From HK1 sp965215295 (GTDB taxonomy: Bacteria; Pseudomonadota; Gammaproteobacteria; HK1), in the NCBI GenBank assembly GCA_965215295.1, contig OZ244045.1, positions 1,426,001-1,490,000 of the forward strand: a stretch of 64,000 bases of DNA. The letters are read 5' to 3'. The position numbers and the translations under genes were made by a program. Below, in pieces: positions 35,145-43,455 of this stretch. The stretch's first letter is position 1, and each line of letters opens with the position of its first letter. The notes beneath the pieces were generated by a model. The model saw only the letters and a list, made by a program, of their open reading frames with translations. It was not told where the DNA came from and did not search any database.

Positions 35145-36664
35145 TACCGGCCGTTCGTCCGCGGCGGGTCCGTCTCCCGGCGCTCCGCCGCATGCGCCGC
35201 GGCGGACCCGCCCGCGATCCGCCCGAACACCGAGCCCGACATCAGCCCCGTGCCCCCGGGGTAGTTGAAGTAGAACAGTCCGCCGACCAGCTCTCCGGCG
35301 CCGTATAGCCCGGGGATCGGCCGCTCTCCCGTGTCGAGGATACGCCCCCGGGTGTCGACCCTGAGTCCTCCGAACGTGAACGTGATGCCGCAGGTGACGG
35401 CGTAGGCCTCGAACGGGGGAGTGTCGAGGGTCTGCGCCCAGTTCGACTTCGGCACCTCGAGCCCCTCGGTGCGGCGCCCGTCCCTGACCGCCGGATCGAA
35501 CCCGACATCGGTGCGCACCGCGGCGTTGTACGCCTTCACGGTACGGAGAAACCCGGCCGGATCGACGTCGTCGAGCTTTCCGGCCAGCCCTTCGATCGAG
35601 TCGGCGGCCACCTTCGTGACCTCGCGGATCCGGTACTCGTCGCGCAGCAGATGCGCCACCTTTGCGTCGAACACCTGCCATGCGAACTGCCCCGGCTGCT
35701 CCAGCACCGCGCGGCCGTACTTCGCGTAGGTGTAGTTGCGGAAGTCCGCCCCCTCGTCGACGAAGCGTTCGCCGTGTGCGTTCACCATGATGCCGAACGG
35801 ATAGCTGTGCTTCTGGAAGCCGTCGCCGACCGAGAGGTCTCCGAACTCCGGGGCGTTTCGATCCCACCCCACGGAATGGCAGCCCGACCAGTTCCCGTAC
35901 GACATCGCGCCGGCTTCGAGGGCCATGCGGATCCCGTCGCCGGCATTGAACCGCGTGCCCCGCACCCTCGCGAGGTCCCAGCCGGGGCCGAGGTAGCGGG
36001 TGCGCCACTCGGCATTCGACTCGAAGCCGCCGCACGCGAGCACGACGGCGCGCCCGCGCACCGCGAACGCCTCGCCCGCGCCCCGCGCCACGACTCCCCG
36101 CACCGCGCCGCCCTCTTCGATGAGCGACACCGCGCGCGAGCCGTAGAGGATCCCGACGCCCTCGCGTTCGCAGCGCTTCCCGAGGCTCTCGACGAGCCCG
36201 GGGCCGCCGCCCCAGGTCTCCACCGCGAGCCCGCCCCAGAACCGGAAGCGCCCGTCGACCCGGAACGCCTGGCGGCCGTACGAGGGCTGGAAGCGGACCC
36301 CCTTGCTCCGCATCCACACCATGGTGTCGAGGCTGTTCTCGATCAGGGTCTCGACCAGGTCCGGATGGCAGCGGAAGCGGGTGACGCGCGCCATGTCGTC
36401 GTAGTACTGCGCGCGCGTGTAGCGCCCGAAGTCGGTGCTCTCGATCTCCCGCGCGGAGAGGTCCATCACCTTGACGAGATCCTCCACGCCGTCGAACGCC
36501 ACCCGCATCGCGCCCGCGGTATAGCGGCTGTTCCCCCCGCTCTCGGCCTCGGGCGCCGCCTCCAGCATCACCACTTGCGCGCCCTGCTCGCGCGCGGCCA
36601 GCGCGGCGCACATCGCCGCATTGCCGGCCCCCACCACGACCACGCCGCTCTCGCGATCCGCCAT
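35144..36664 (-). CDS. FAD-dependent dehydrogenase, tricarballylate dehydrogenase (TcuA)-like
   Basis: A 506-residue member of the succinate dehydrogenase/fumarate reductase flavoprotein family. The FAD-binding GAGNAAMCAALAARE is at about residues 12-26 and SGGNSRYTAGAMR at about 42-54; the C-terminal FAD segment is GLYGAGELVGGLFYFNYPGG. Length and the GNSRYTAGAMR motif suit the TcuA group that oxidises tricarballylate to cis-aconitate. TcuB and TcuC are not present here, so the electron acceptor and substrate are uncertain. It is co-translated with the MATE exporter. Confidence 0.75.
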   Translation of the reverse strand: MADRESGVVVVGAGNAAMCAALAAREQGAQVVMLEAAPEAESGGNSRYTAGAMRVAFDGVEDLVKVMDLSAREIESTDFGRYTRAQYYDDMARVTRFRCHPDLVETLIENSLDTMVWMRSKGVRFQPSYGRQAFRVDGRFRFWGGLAVETWGGGPGLVESLGKRCEREGVGILYGSRAVSLIEEGGAVRGVVARGAGEAFAVRGRAVVLACGGFESNAEWRTRYLGPGWDLARVRGTRFNAGDGIRMALEAGAMSYGNWSGCHSVGWDRNAPEFGDLSVGDGFQKHSYPFGIMVNAHGERFVDEGADFRNYTYAKYGRAVLEQPGQFAWQVFDAKVAHLLRDEYRIREVTKVAADSIEGLAGKLDDVDPAGFLRTVKAYNAAVRTDVGFDPAVRDGRRTEGLEVPKSNWAQTLDTPPFEAYAVTCGITFTFGGLRVDTRGRILDTGERPIPGLYGAGELVGGLFYFNYPGGTGLMSGSVFGRIAGGSAAAHAAERRETDPPRTNGR

Positions 36665-36887
36665 CCCGATGCCTCCTCGTCCGCCGGTCCCGGCCGCAAT
36701 GGTGCCCGCGGGGCGCCGGCGGGGAAACGGGGAACGCCGCCCCGCACGCCGGGAGCGGCGCGATCGAAGCGCCGTCCACCTTGAACGCCGGAAACGCCGC
36801 CCCGTACACCCGGAGCGCCGACTCCCGTGACCCGATTCCCGGCGTCCGGTCCCGGTCCCGCCGGCTCGCGGCCCGCTGGTGCCCTCG

Positions 36888-37838
36888 CTACCCCGAGGTC
36901 CGGTCCCGACCCCCGTTGTCCGTGTCCGTGTCCGGCGCCCGGTCCCGGCCCGCGAGCTGCCGCTCGCGGTATGCGATGTAGAGACCGCCGGAGAAGATCA
37001 CGACCGCCCCCGCGAACGTCCACGCGTCGATCACCTCGCCGAACGCCAGCCACGCGAACAGCGTCCCCCATACGAGCTTGCTGAAGTCGAACGGAAGCAC
37101 CACCGTCGCCTCCGCGAGCCTCAGTGCCTGCGTCATGCACATCTGCGCGACGGTGCCCGAGACCCCGATCCCCACCAGCACCGCGAGCTCGCCGGCGCTC
37201 GGCCACGTCCATACGAAGAGCGCGGCGGCCAGCGTCATCGGGCTCATCATCAGCACCATGTACGCGGTGATGGTGACCGCCGAATCGGTGCGCGACAGGA
37301 ACTTGATGACGACGACGGTGCAGCCCCACACCGCGGACGACGCGAGCACGAGGACGGGTCCGAGCTCGACCGGCTGCACCCCGGGCCGCAGGACCAGCAG
37401 CGCGCCGGCGAACCCGACCGCGATCGCGGTGATCCGGCGTATCCGTATCCGCTCCCCGAGGAGCAGGACCGCGAGCAGGGCGGCGAACAGCGGGGCGGTG
37501 AACCCGAGGGCCTGGGCGAGAGCGATCGGGGTGATGCTGAGCGCGTAGAAGAAGGCGAGCATCGCGACCACGTTGAGGGCGGCGCGAAGGAAGTGCAGTC
37601 CCGGACGCCGGGTGCGAAGCGGGCGCCAGCCGTGGAGGATGAAGCTCGGCGCGAGGACCAGGAGTCCGAAGAAGTTCCGGAAGAACGCCGCTTCGAACGG
37701 ATGGATCGACTGCGTGACGTGCCGCACCGCAACGCTCATTCCCCCGAAGAACACGCCCGCCAGCACCATGAAGCCGATACCCTTCAGGACGTTCGGCGCG
37801 GGCGGCCCGCCGCTCGGCGGCACCGGGCGCGCGCTCAC
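36888..37838 (-). CDS. EamA-family (DMT) transporter
   Basis: A 316-residue drug/metabolite transporter with ten predicted membrane segments in two EamA halves (first about residues 18-150, second about 160-290). Features include MSVAVRHVTQSIHPFEAAFFRN and ITPIALAQALGFTAPLFAALLAVLLLGE (split by loops). Such proteins export metabolites or amino acids. It begins with GTG at 37838. The 223-base gap downstream carries imperfect repeats of a GGAAACGCCGCCCCG-type unit. No operon partner is obvious. Confidence 0.85.
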   Translation of the reverse strand: MSARPVPPSGGPPAPNVLKGIGFMVLAGVFFGGMSVAVRHVTQSIHPFEAAFFRNFFGLLVLAPSFILHGWRPLRTRRPGLHFLRAALNVVAMLAFFYALSITPIALAQALGFTAPLFAALLAVLLLGERIRIRRITAIAVGFAGALLVLRPGVQPVELGPVLVLASSAVWGCTVVVIKFLSRTDSAVTITAYMVLMMSPMTLAAALFVWTWPSAGELAVLVGIGVSGTVAQMCMTQALRLAEATVVLPFDFSKLVWGTLFAWLAFGEVIDAWTFAGAVVIFSGGLYIAYRERQLAGRDRAPDTDTDNGGRDRTSG

Positions 37839-38040
37839 GTCCGACGGCGCCGGGGAAACGGCGCGACGCGACGCTTCGCCGCGGCGTTCACGACTTCACC
37901 GACGGGAGGCGGTGACCGGTCCCCGGAATGGTTCCTGTCATGTCGATGTCCACCGATGGAATGGAATGGCGAACGAGCCGCGTGCACACCCGTGCATCCG
38001 GCCGGAGCCGGAGCCGACGGCGCGGAGGCCGCGGCGCCGT

Positions 38041-38994
38041 TCAGAGCACGAGTCCGGAGAGCTCCTCCGCTCCGGTCATGATGTTCAGGTTCTGGACCGC
38101 GGCGCCCGACGCTCCCTTGCCGAGGTTGTCGAGACGCGCGACGAGCATGATCCGGGCGTCGTTGCCGCAGACGAAGAGGTCGACCCGGTCCGTGCCGTTG
38201 GCGCCGAGCGGATCGAGGAAACCGGAGTCCGGAGCGCCGCCGGCCCCGGGCGGCAACACTTCGACGCAGGGCTCCTCGCGATACCGCGCCTCCAGGCATG
38301 CGTGCACCGACTCGACGGTGGCGCCCTGCCCCAGCGTGTCCGTGTGCAGCGGCACCATGACGAGCATCCCCTGCGCGAAGTGCCCGACCATCGGCGAGAA
38401 CACCGGCGCCCGTTCGAGCCCGGAGTACCGCGCCATCTCCGGCAGGTGCTTGTGGTCCAGGCCGAGCGCGTACGGCCTCACGTGCCAGAGCGATTCCGGG
38501 TGCCCGGCGCCGCGCGCCTCGTAGCGCTCGATGAGCCGCCGGCCGCCGCCGGTGTATCCCGACACCGCATGGCATGTGAGGCGCGCGTCGCCGGGCACGA
38601 TGCCGGCATCGACCAGGGGCCGCGTCAGGAGCACGAAGCCGGTGGGATAGCAGCCCGGATTGCCGACCCGGGCCGCGTTGCGGATCCTCTCGCGCCGGTC
38701 CGCGTCGAGCTCGGGCAGCCCGTAGACCCAGCCGTCCGCGACGCGGTGGGCGGTGCTCGCATCGAGCACCCGCACGTGGCTGCTCGAAACGAGCCGGACC
38801 GCCTCGTGCGCGGCGTCGTCGGGGAGGCACAGGATCACGACGTCGGCATCGTTGAGGCAGCGGCGGCGCGCCTCCGGGTCCTTGCGCGAAGACTCCGGGA
38901 TCTCGAGGAGCGTGACGTCCTCGCGCCCCGCCAGCCGTTCGCGGATCCGGAGCCCGGTCGTACCCGCCTGCCCGTCGATGAATACGTTCGTCAT
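38041..38994 (-). CDS. argC: N-acetyl-gamma-glutamyl-phosphate reductase, short (type 2) form
   Basis: Third step of arginine (ornithine) synthesis: reduces N-acetylglutamyl phosphate with NADPH. The 317-residue product is of the compact type 2. The start is TNVFIDGQAGTTGLRIRERL; the active-site cysteine lies in VGNPGCYPTGF (about residue 117); and the C-terminus has NDARIMLVARLDNLGKGASGAAVQNLN. ATG 38994 gives the family N-terminus; the frame is open far upstream without support. It is 25 kb from argA and has no arginine gene beside it. Confidence 0.93.
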   Translation of the reverse strand: MTNVFIDGQAGTTGLRIRERLAGREDVTLLEIPESSRKDPEARRRCLNDADVVILCLPDDAAHEAVRLVSSSHVRVLDASTAHRVADGWVYGLPELDADRRERIRNAARVGNPGCYPTGFVLLTRPLVDAGIVPGDARLTCHAVSGYTGGGRRLIERYEARGAGHPESLWHVRPYALGLDHKHLPEMARYSGLERAPVFSPMVGHFAQGMLVMVPLHTDTLGQGATVESVHACLEARYREEPCVEVLPPGAGGAPDSGFLDPLGANGTDRVDLFVCGNDARIMLVARLDNLGKGASGAAVQNLNIMTGAEELSGLVL

Positions 38995-39432
38995 TGCTTC
39001 GAGCCCGCCCCGTCCGCCATGTCGCCGGCGAGGGTAGCGCAAATCCGGAGCCGGCCGGACAGGGGCGCCGGTTGCGCCGGGCCTCGCCGGGTTCGCCGTT
39101 CCGCCCGATCCCGTACCGGCTGCGGCCCGGACCCGGGGTCGAGCTCGACTTCGGCGCCCCCGCCGGGTTCGAGACCCGAGCCCGGCGAGCCTGCGCCGCC
39201 GTGCGGCACGGGGTTCGTTTCGACCGCCGATGACGGATACACTCTCCCATGAACGACCCGGAGACGGAAAGCCGATGCCGCGAGATCGGGACGGTGATCG
39301 AACGTCTGTCCGACGGCGCTCCCGCCGCCGGCCGGCCCCGGCGCCCGCCGGCCGGGCCAGGCTCCCCTCTTTCCCCGATGCTCGGCGCATCATCGCGGGG
39401 TCACGGCACATGACGGGGAGAAGGGCGCCGAC
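38995..39432. other. Divergent intergenic region, 438 bases
   Basis: It separates minus-strand argC from the plus-strand signalling operon and should hold both promoters; none is clear. A 54-codon frame from the ATG at 39249 (MNDPETESRCREIG...) is possible but has no good ribosome binding site and turns proline/arginine-rich, so it is not called. The first operon gene has GGGGAGAAGG about 8 bases before its start. Confidence 0.4.
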
Positions 39433-40221
39433 ATGAACTTCGGGCTGGCCACGAGGATCACACTGGCACTGGTGGTGATCCTGGGGGCGGGGGTGGCCAT
39501 GACGGCCATGCTGAGCATGCACATGTTCGAGCGCACGCTCGCGAACTTCCTCACCTCGCGGTTCGAGTTCGAGCTGAACGACGTCCGCCAGCGCATCGAG
39601 ACGCAGATGGATTTCGGCATCGAGCTTGCCGACCTTCCGGACGTGTCCGAGAAGCTGGACGAATACCTGCGGACCGACGACCAGATCCTCTCCATCGAGG
39701 TCTTCGACGAGACCGGCACCGTGCTGTTCGGCACCGACCCCAGCTTCGTCGAGGACCTCGTCGCCGAGGAGTGGGTACGCGCGTGGAGCGCGAGCCGGGA
39801 CGGACGGGTGTGGTCCCACCTCGAGCGCGACGCCGGCGTGGTCGGGGTGCGGTTGCGGGACAACCTCGGGCGGGACGTGGGCTCGCTCGCGCTTCGCTAT
39901 TCCCGGCAGTTCTTCGACGACACCGTGGCCGATCAGACGAAGCGCCTGCTGATCAACGGCGCGGTGGTGGTGCTGGCCATGACTCCGTTCAGCATCCTCG
40001 GCGCCCTGGTCCTGCTGCGGGGCCTGCGCGGCGAGTTGCGGGGCCTGCGCGGATCCATGGACGAGGTGGCGGACCGGCGCCGCGACGCAAGCGCGCCCGA
40101 CCCGACTCTGGCCGAGCATCCGGAGTTCGCCGCCTTCGCCGCCACCGCGCACGACGCCCGCGACGCCATGGATGCCGCCATCGGGGAGATCCGGCGGCTG
40201 GACGAAGAAGAGGCGGTATGA
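39433..40221 (+). CDS. Membrane sensor stub (periplasmic sensor plus HAMP-like tail, no output domain)
   Basis: A 262-residue protein with membrane segments at about 7-29 and 172-196. Between them is a periplasmic region with a Cache/PAS-like stretch (ILSIEVFDETGTVLFGTDP, about 85-103). After the second segment comes a short HAMP-like helix (GLRGELRGLRGSMDEVADRR) and a helical tail ending EEEAV. No kinase, phosphatase or transport domain follows. It shares its layout with the N-terminal parts of the next gene and of the phosphatase gene, so it may pair with them. Its stop overlaps the next ATG (ATGA at 40218). Confidence 0.75.
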   Translation: MNFGLATRITLALVVILGAGVAMTAMLSMHMFERTLANFLTSRFEFELNDVRQRIETQMDFGIELADLPDVSEKLDEYLRTDDQILSIEVFDETGTVLFGTDPSFVEDLVAEEWVRAWSASRDGRVWSHLERDAGVVGVRLRDNLGRDVGSLALRYSRQFFDDTVADQTKRLLINGAVVVLAMTPFSILGALVLLRGLRGELRGLRGSMDEVADRRRDASAPDPTLAEHPEFAAFAATAHDARDAMDAAIGEIRRLDEEEAV

Positions 40222-42371
40222 GCGCCCGTCCGGAGACTCCCGAGGCCCCGGCGCCCGCTCCCACCGGCACGTGGGGGGGGATCGCCAGGACTCGCGGCAT
40301 CCTCGGCCGGATGGTGCTGCTCGCGGCCGTGGTGCTGCTGATCGGCCAGATCGTCGTCGCGTGGTTCGCGGTGGCCGGTTTCGAGCGGACGCTCGAGCCC
40401 CAGCTCACGCAGAAGACGAACGCGGTGGGCCGCGCCGTCGCCAAGCAGATTGGATACGCGGTGGACGATCTCGGCATTCCGCCGGGCGAGCTGGTGGGAA
40501 TGGAGCCCTTCCTCGACAAGATCCTGGACTCCAACGCGGATGTCGAATACCTGATCATGAGCGATGCCGCCGCCGAAGTGCTGTTCGCGCGCGGGCTTCC
40601 GTCCGGGACGCTGGAGCGCGTCGGAGCCGGCCTGCCCGGCGCCGGGGTCGAAGAGGGCTTCAAGACCGAGGTCGCGGGCTTCATCAACGGCGCCTTCCCG
40701 ATCGCCGCCGGCGGCCGGACCGCCGCCATGCTGCACGTCGGCGTCGGCAGCGAGTACGTGCGGGGGCGCCTGTCCGAGATCCTCTATGAAGTCGTCACCG
40801 TCATCGTCGTCACCCTGCTCGTGACGCTGGAATTCCTGATGTTCTTCATCAGCGTGCGGGTCTCCGGACCGCTGGAGTTCATCGAAACGATGCTGGCGAA
40901 CGGCGCGCGGGGCGTCTTCCGCAACCATCTCGCGGTGCGGGCGCGCGACGAGATCGGCGATCTCGCCGCCGCCCTCAACCACGCCCTGCGAGGCCTGCGG
41001 CAGCGCTACGAGGACTTCCGGTTCGAAGCCCGCGAGATCGAGGACGCCCAGATCGACAAGGGCCTTGCCCGCCGGATCCGGGAGACGTGCCGCCGGATCG
41101 ACGACCGCTACCGCTTCACCGGCGGCGCCGAGCTGCGCCCCCGCAACGCCATGCAGATCCGCGCCCCCCTGTTCCTGTTCATGTTCGCCGAGGAGCTGCC
41201 CCGTTCGTTCCTGCCCCTGTTCGTGGACCGGCTCGGTCCGGTGGACGCGGTGGTGTCGGACGAGCTGCTGATCGGCTTGCCGATCGCCCTGTTCATGCTG
41301 GCGGCGGCGATCATGGTTCCGCTCGGCGGCGGACTCGCCGACCGTTTCGGGGCACGGCGGGTGTTCCTGGCCGGGATCGTGCCCGCGGCGATCGGCTATG
41401 CCGGCACGTTCCTGGCCCAAGGCTATTACGACTTCATCGCATGGCGCGTGCTTTCGGGCGTCGGGTACGGGCTGATCTTCATCGCCGCCCAGGCCTGGGT
41501 CGCGGAGAACACCGACGAGCGCAACCGCGCCCAGGGCATGGCGGTATTCGTCGGCGCGGTGTTCGTCGCCACCATCTGCGGGCCGTCCATCGGCGGCATC
41601 CTCGCCGACCGCATCGGCTTCGAGGCGACGTTCCTGATTTCCGCCGGGCTGGCCTCGGTCTCGGGGCTGATCATCTACACCATGCTGGAGAACGTCGAGG
41701 GGACGCGGGCGCAACACCACGCCGCGATCGGCAGCGCGGAGTGGCGGACGTTGCTCTCCGACCGCCGCCTGCTCGCCGTCACCGTGTTCGCGGGGGTGCC
41801 GGGCAAGCTGATCCTGGCCGGCTTCCTGTTCTACCTGGTGCCGCTGTACCTGAGCGAACTCGGGAACCGGCCGGCCGTCATCGGCTGGATGATGATGCTC
41901 TACGGGGTGTCGACCCTCGCCGTCATGCCGCTCGCGGCCCGGTTCGCCGACCGTTCGGGGCGGCACGCCACGGTCGTCGCGGCGGGTGGCGCGCTGGCCG
42001 GCCTCGGATGCCTCGCGAGCATGTCCGAATCCATCGCCGGAGGCGCATCCGGGGCGGTGGTGATCGCGATCGTCGCCCTCGGCGTCGGCCACGCGCTGTC
42101 GCTCACCTCGCAGCTCGCCATCGTGCAGAAGGTGGCCGACCGTCATCACGGCAACCTGGGCCGGGCGTCGGTCATCGGCGTCTACCGGCTGGTGGAGCGG
42201 GCCGGCATGATCCTCGGGCCGATCGTCGCCGGTGCGCTCGCCGCCGGCTTCGGCTATCGAGGCGCCATTGTCGGCATCGGCGCCATCGTGCTCGCGGCCA
42301 CCGCCGTGTACGCGGTCATGATGAGCCTCCCGGGCCCCGCGTCCGGCTTGCGGGAGAGGGAAGCCGCGTGA
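40218..42371 (+). CDS. Sensor-HAMP-MFS fusion membrane protein
   Basis: A 717-residue protein joins two modules. Residues about 1-290: membrane segment 32-55, a periplasmic sensor region (VEYLIMSDAAAEVLFA near 110-125), second membrane segment about 190-212, then a HAMP-like linker with RARDEIGDLAAALNHALRGL (about 241-260). Residues about 312-710: a complete 12-segment Major Facilitator domain with motif A GGLADRFGARRV (about 370-381). HAMP domains normally drive kinases, cyclases or chemotaxis outputs; coupling to a transporter is unusual. It is coupled by ATGA to the upstream stub and by GTGA to the downstream binding protein. Transport substrate unknown. Confidence 0.8.
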   Translation: MSARPETPEAPAPAPTGTWGGIARTRGILGRMVLLAAVVLLIGQIVVAWFAVAGFERTLEPQLTQKTNAVGRAVAKQIGYAVDDLGIPPGELVGMEPFLDKILDSNADVEYLIMSDAAAEVLFARGLPSGTLERVGAGLPGAGVEEGFKTEVAGFINGAFPIAAGGRTAAMLHVGVGSEYVRGRLSEILYEVVTVIVVTLLVTLEFLMFFISVRVSGPLEFIETMLANGARGVFRNHLAVRARDEIGDLAAALNHALRGLRQRYEDFRFEAREIEDAQIDKGLARRIRETCRRIDDRYRFTGGAELRPRNAMQIRAPLFLFMFAEELPRSFLPLFVDRLGPVDAVVSDELLIGLPIALFMLAAAIMVPLGGGLADRFGARRVFLAGIVPAAIGYAGTFLAQGYYDFIAWRVLSGVGYGLIFIAAQAWVAENTDERNRAQGMAVFVGAVFVATICGPSIGGILADRIGFEATFLISAGLASVSGLIIYTMLENVEGTRAQHHAAIGSAEWRTLLSDRRLLAVTVFAGVPGKLILAGFLFYLVPLYLSELGNRPAVIGWMMMLYGVSTLAVMPLAARFADRSGRHATVVAAGGALAGLGCLASMSESIAGGASGAVVIAIVALGVGHALSLTSQLAIVQKVADRHHGNLGRASVIGVYRLVERAGMILGPIVAGALAAGFGYRGAIVGIGAIVLAATAVYAVMMSLPGPASGLREREAA

Positions 42372-43417
42372 GCCGTCCCGTCCGCCTCGCCGCCCTGGCG
42401 CTCCTGTGCGCCGCCGCTTCCGGCCTGCCGGCCCGCGCGGCGTCGGCCCAGGCCGGGGACGGCCTCGGCGCGGCCACCCCGTTCAGGATCTTCGCGGTGG
42501 TCTGGCGCGGCGAGACCCGGGTCGAAGAAGGGTTCAAGGACTTCCTCACCCAGCGCGGCATCCCGTTCGAGTGGACGGTGCGGAACCTCAACATCGACCG
42601 CGCCAACGCGCCGCCGGTGGTGGAAGAGATCAAGCGCGTGCGCCCCGACCTCGTCTACACATGGGGGACCGGCACCACCTCCGGCATCGTCGGCAAGGCC
42701 GAGACCGACACGCCCGACGCCTTCGTGCGGGACATCCCGGGGGTGTTCACCCTGGTGGCGTATCCCGAGGCCGCCGGCATCGTGGAAAGCTTCGAAAGCC
42801 CGGGGCGCCGGGTGACCGGCGTCGCCTTCCTGCCGCCGGTGGAGACCCAGCTCAATACCATCGCGGCCTATCGGCCGTTCAGGACGATCGCGATCATCTA
42901 CGATCGGACCGCGAGCAACTCGCGCATCAACGTCGCCGAGCTGCGCGAAGCGGCCCCGGGGATGGGCATGGACCTGATCGAGCTGCCGGTACCGCTGGGC
43001 GGAAACGGAAAGCCGGACCCGGCCGCGCTCCCCCGCATGGTGCGACAGGCCGCGGAGGACGGCGCCGAGATCCTGTACATGGGCCCCGACTCCTTCCTCA
43101 CGCGGCACGCCGATGCCTATACCGCCGCCGCCATCGCCGCCGGACTGCCCACCTTCGCCTCCACCCAGGCGCCCTTGCAGGGCTCGCGGGCCATGTTCGG
43201 GCTGGTGACCGACTACTACACGCTGGGCAAGCTGACGGCGCTGCAGGCGGAGCGGATCCTGGTGGAGAAACGGCGGCCCGAAAAGGTGCCGGTGGCGCGT
43301 CTCGACCGTTACAAGCTGTGGATCAACATGGACGTCGTCCGCGAGATCGGCATGTACCCGCCCATGGACATGATCGCCATCGCCGACTTCAAGACCAGCC
43401 CCGGCGGCCAGGACTAG
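42368..43417 (+). CDS. Orphan ABC-type periplasmic substrate-binding protein (ABC_sub_bind family)
   Basis: A 349-residue protein of the TrpX/YnbX-like ABC_sub_bind group, periplasmic by its signal peptide (RLAALALLCAAASGLPARAA, about residues 6-25). The mature part has FRIFAVVWRGETRVEEGFKD, VYTWGTGTTSGIVGKAE and TFASTQAPLQGSRAMFG, typical of this family of small-molecule binders. No ABC permease or ATPase gene is in the operon, so it more likely presents a ligand to the membrane sensors. GTG 42368 overlaps the upstream stop (GTGA). Confidence 0.8.
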   Translation: MSRPVRLAALALLCAAASGLPARAASAQAGDGLGAATPFRIFAVVWRGETRVEEGFKDFLTQRGIPFEWTVRNLNIDRANAPPVVEEIKRVRPDLVYTWGTGTTSGIVGKAETDTPDAFVRDIPGVFTLVAYPEAAGIVESFESPGRRVTGVAFLPPVETQLNTIAAYRPFRTIAIIYDRTASNSRINVAELREAAPGMGMDLIELPVPLGGNGKPDPAALPRMVRQAAEDGAEILYMGPDSFLTRHADAYTAAAIAAGLPTFASTQAPLQGSRAMFGLVTDYYTLGKLTALQAERILVEKRRPEKVPVARLDRYKLWINMDVVREIGMYPPMDMIAIADFKTSPGGQD

Positions 43418-43455
43418 TCCTGGCGGCCGGAACACGGACACGGGAGGCAAGGACA

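Noticed and set aside
33732..36809. A single 1025-codon frame covering the MATE gene and beyond
   Set aside because: The upstream part is an out-of-frame shadow of the FAD dehydrogenase; the MATE family N-terminus starts at 35144.
39249..39413. 54-codon frame before the signalling operon
   Set aside because: The start MNDPETESRCREIG looks plausible, but there is no good ribosome binding site and it becomes Pro/Arg-rich; support is too weak.
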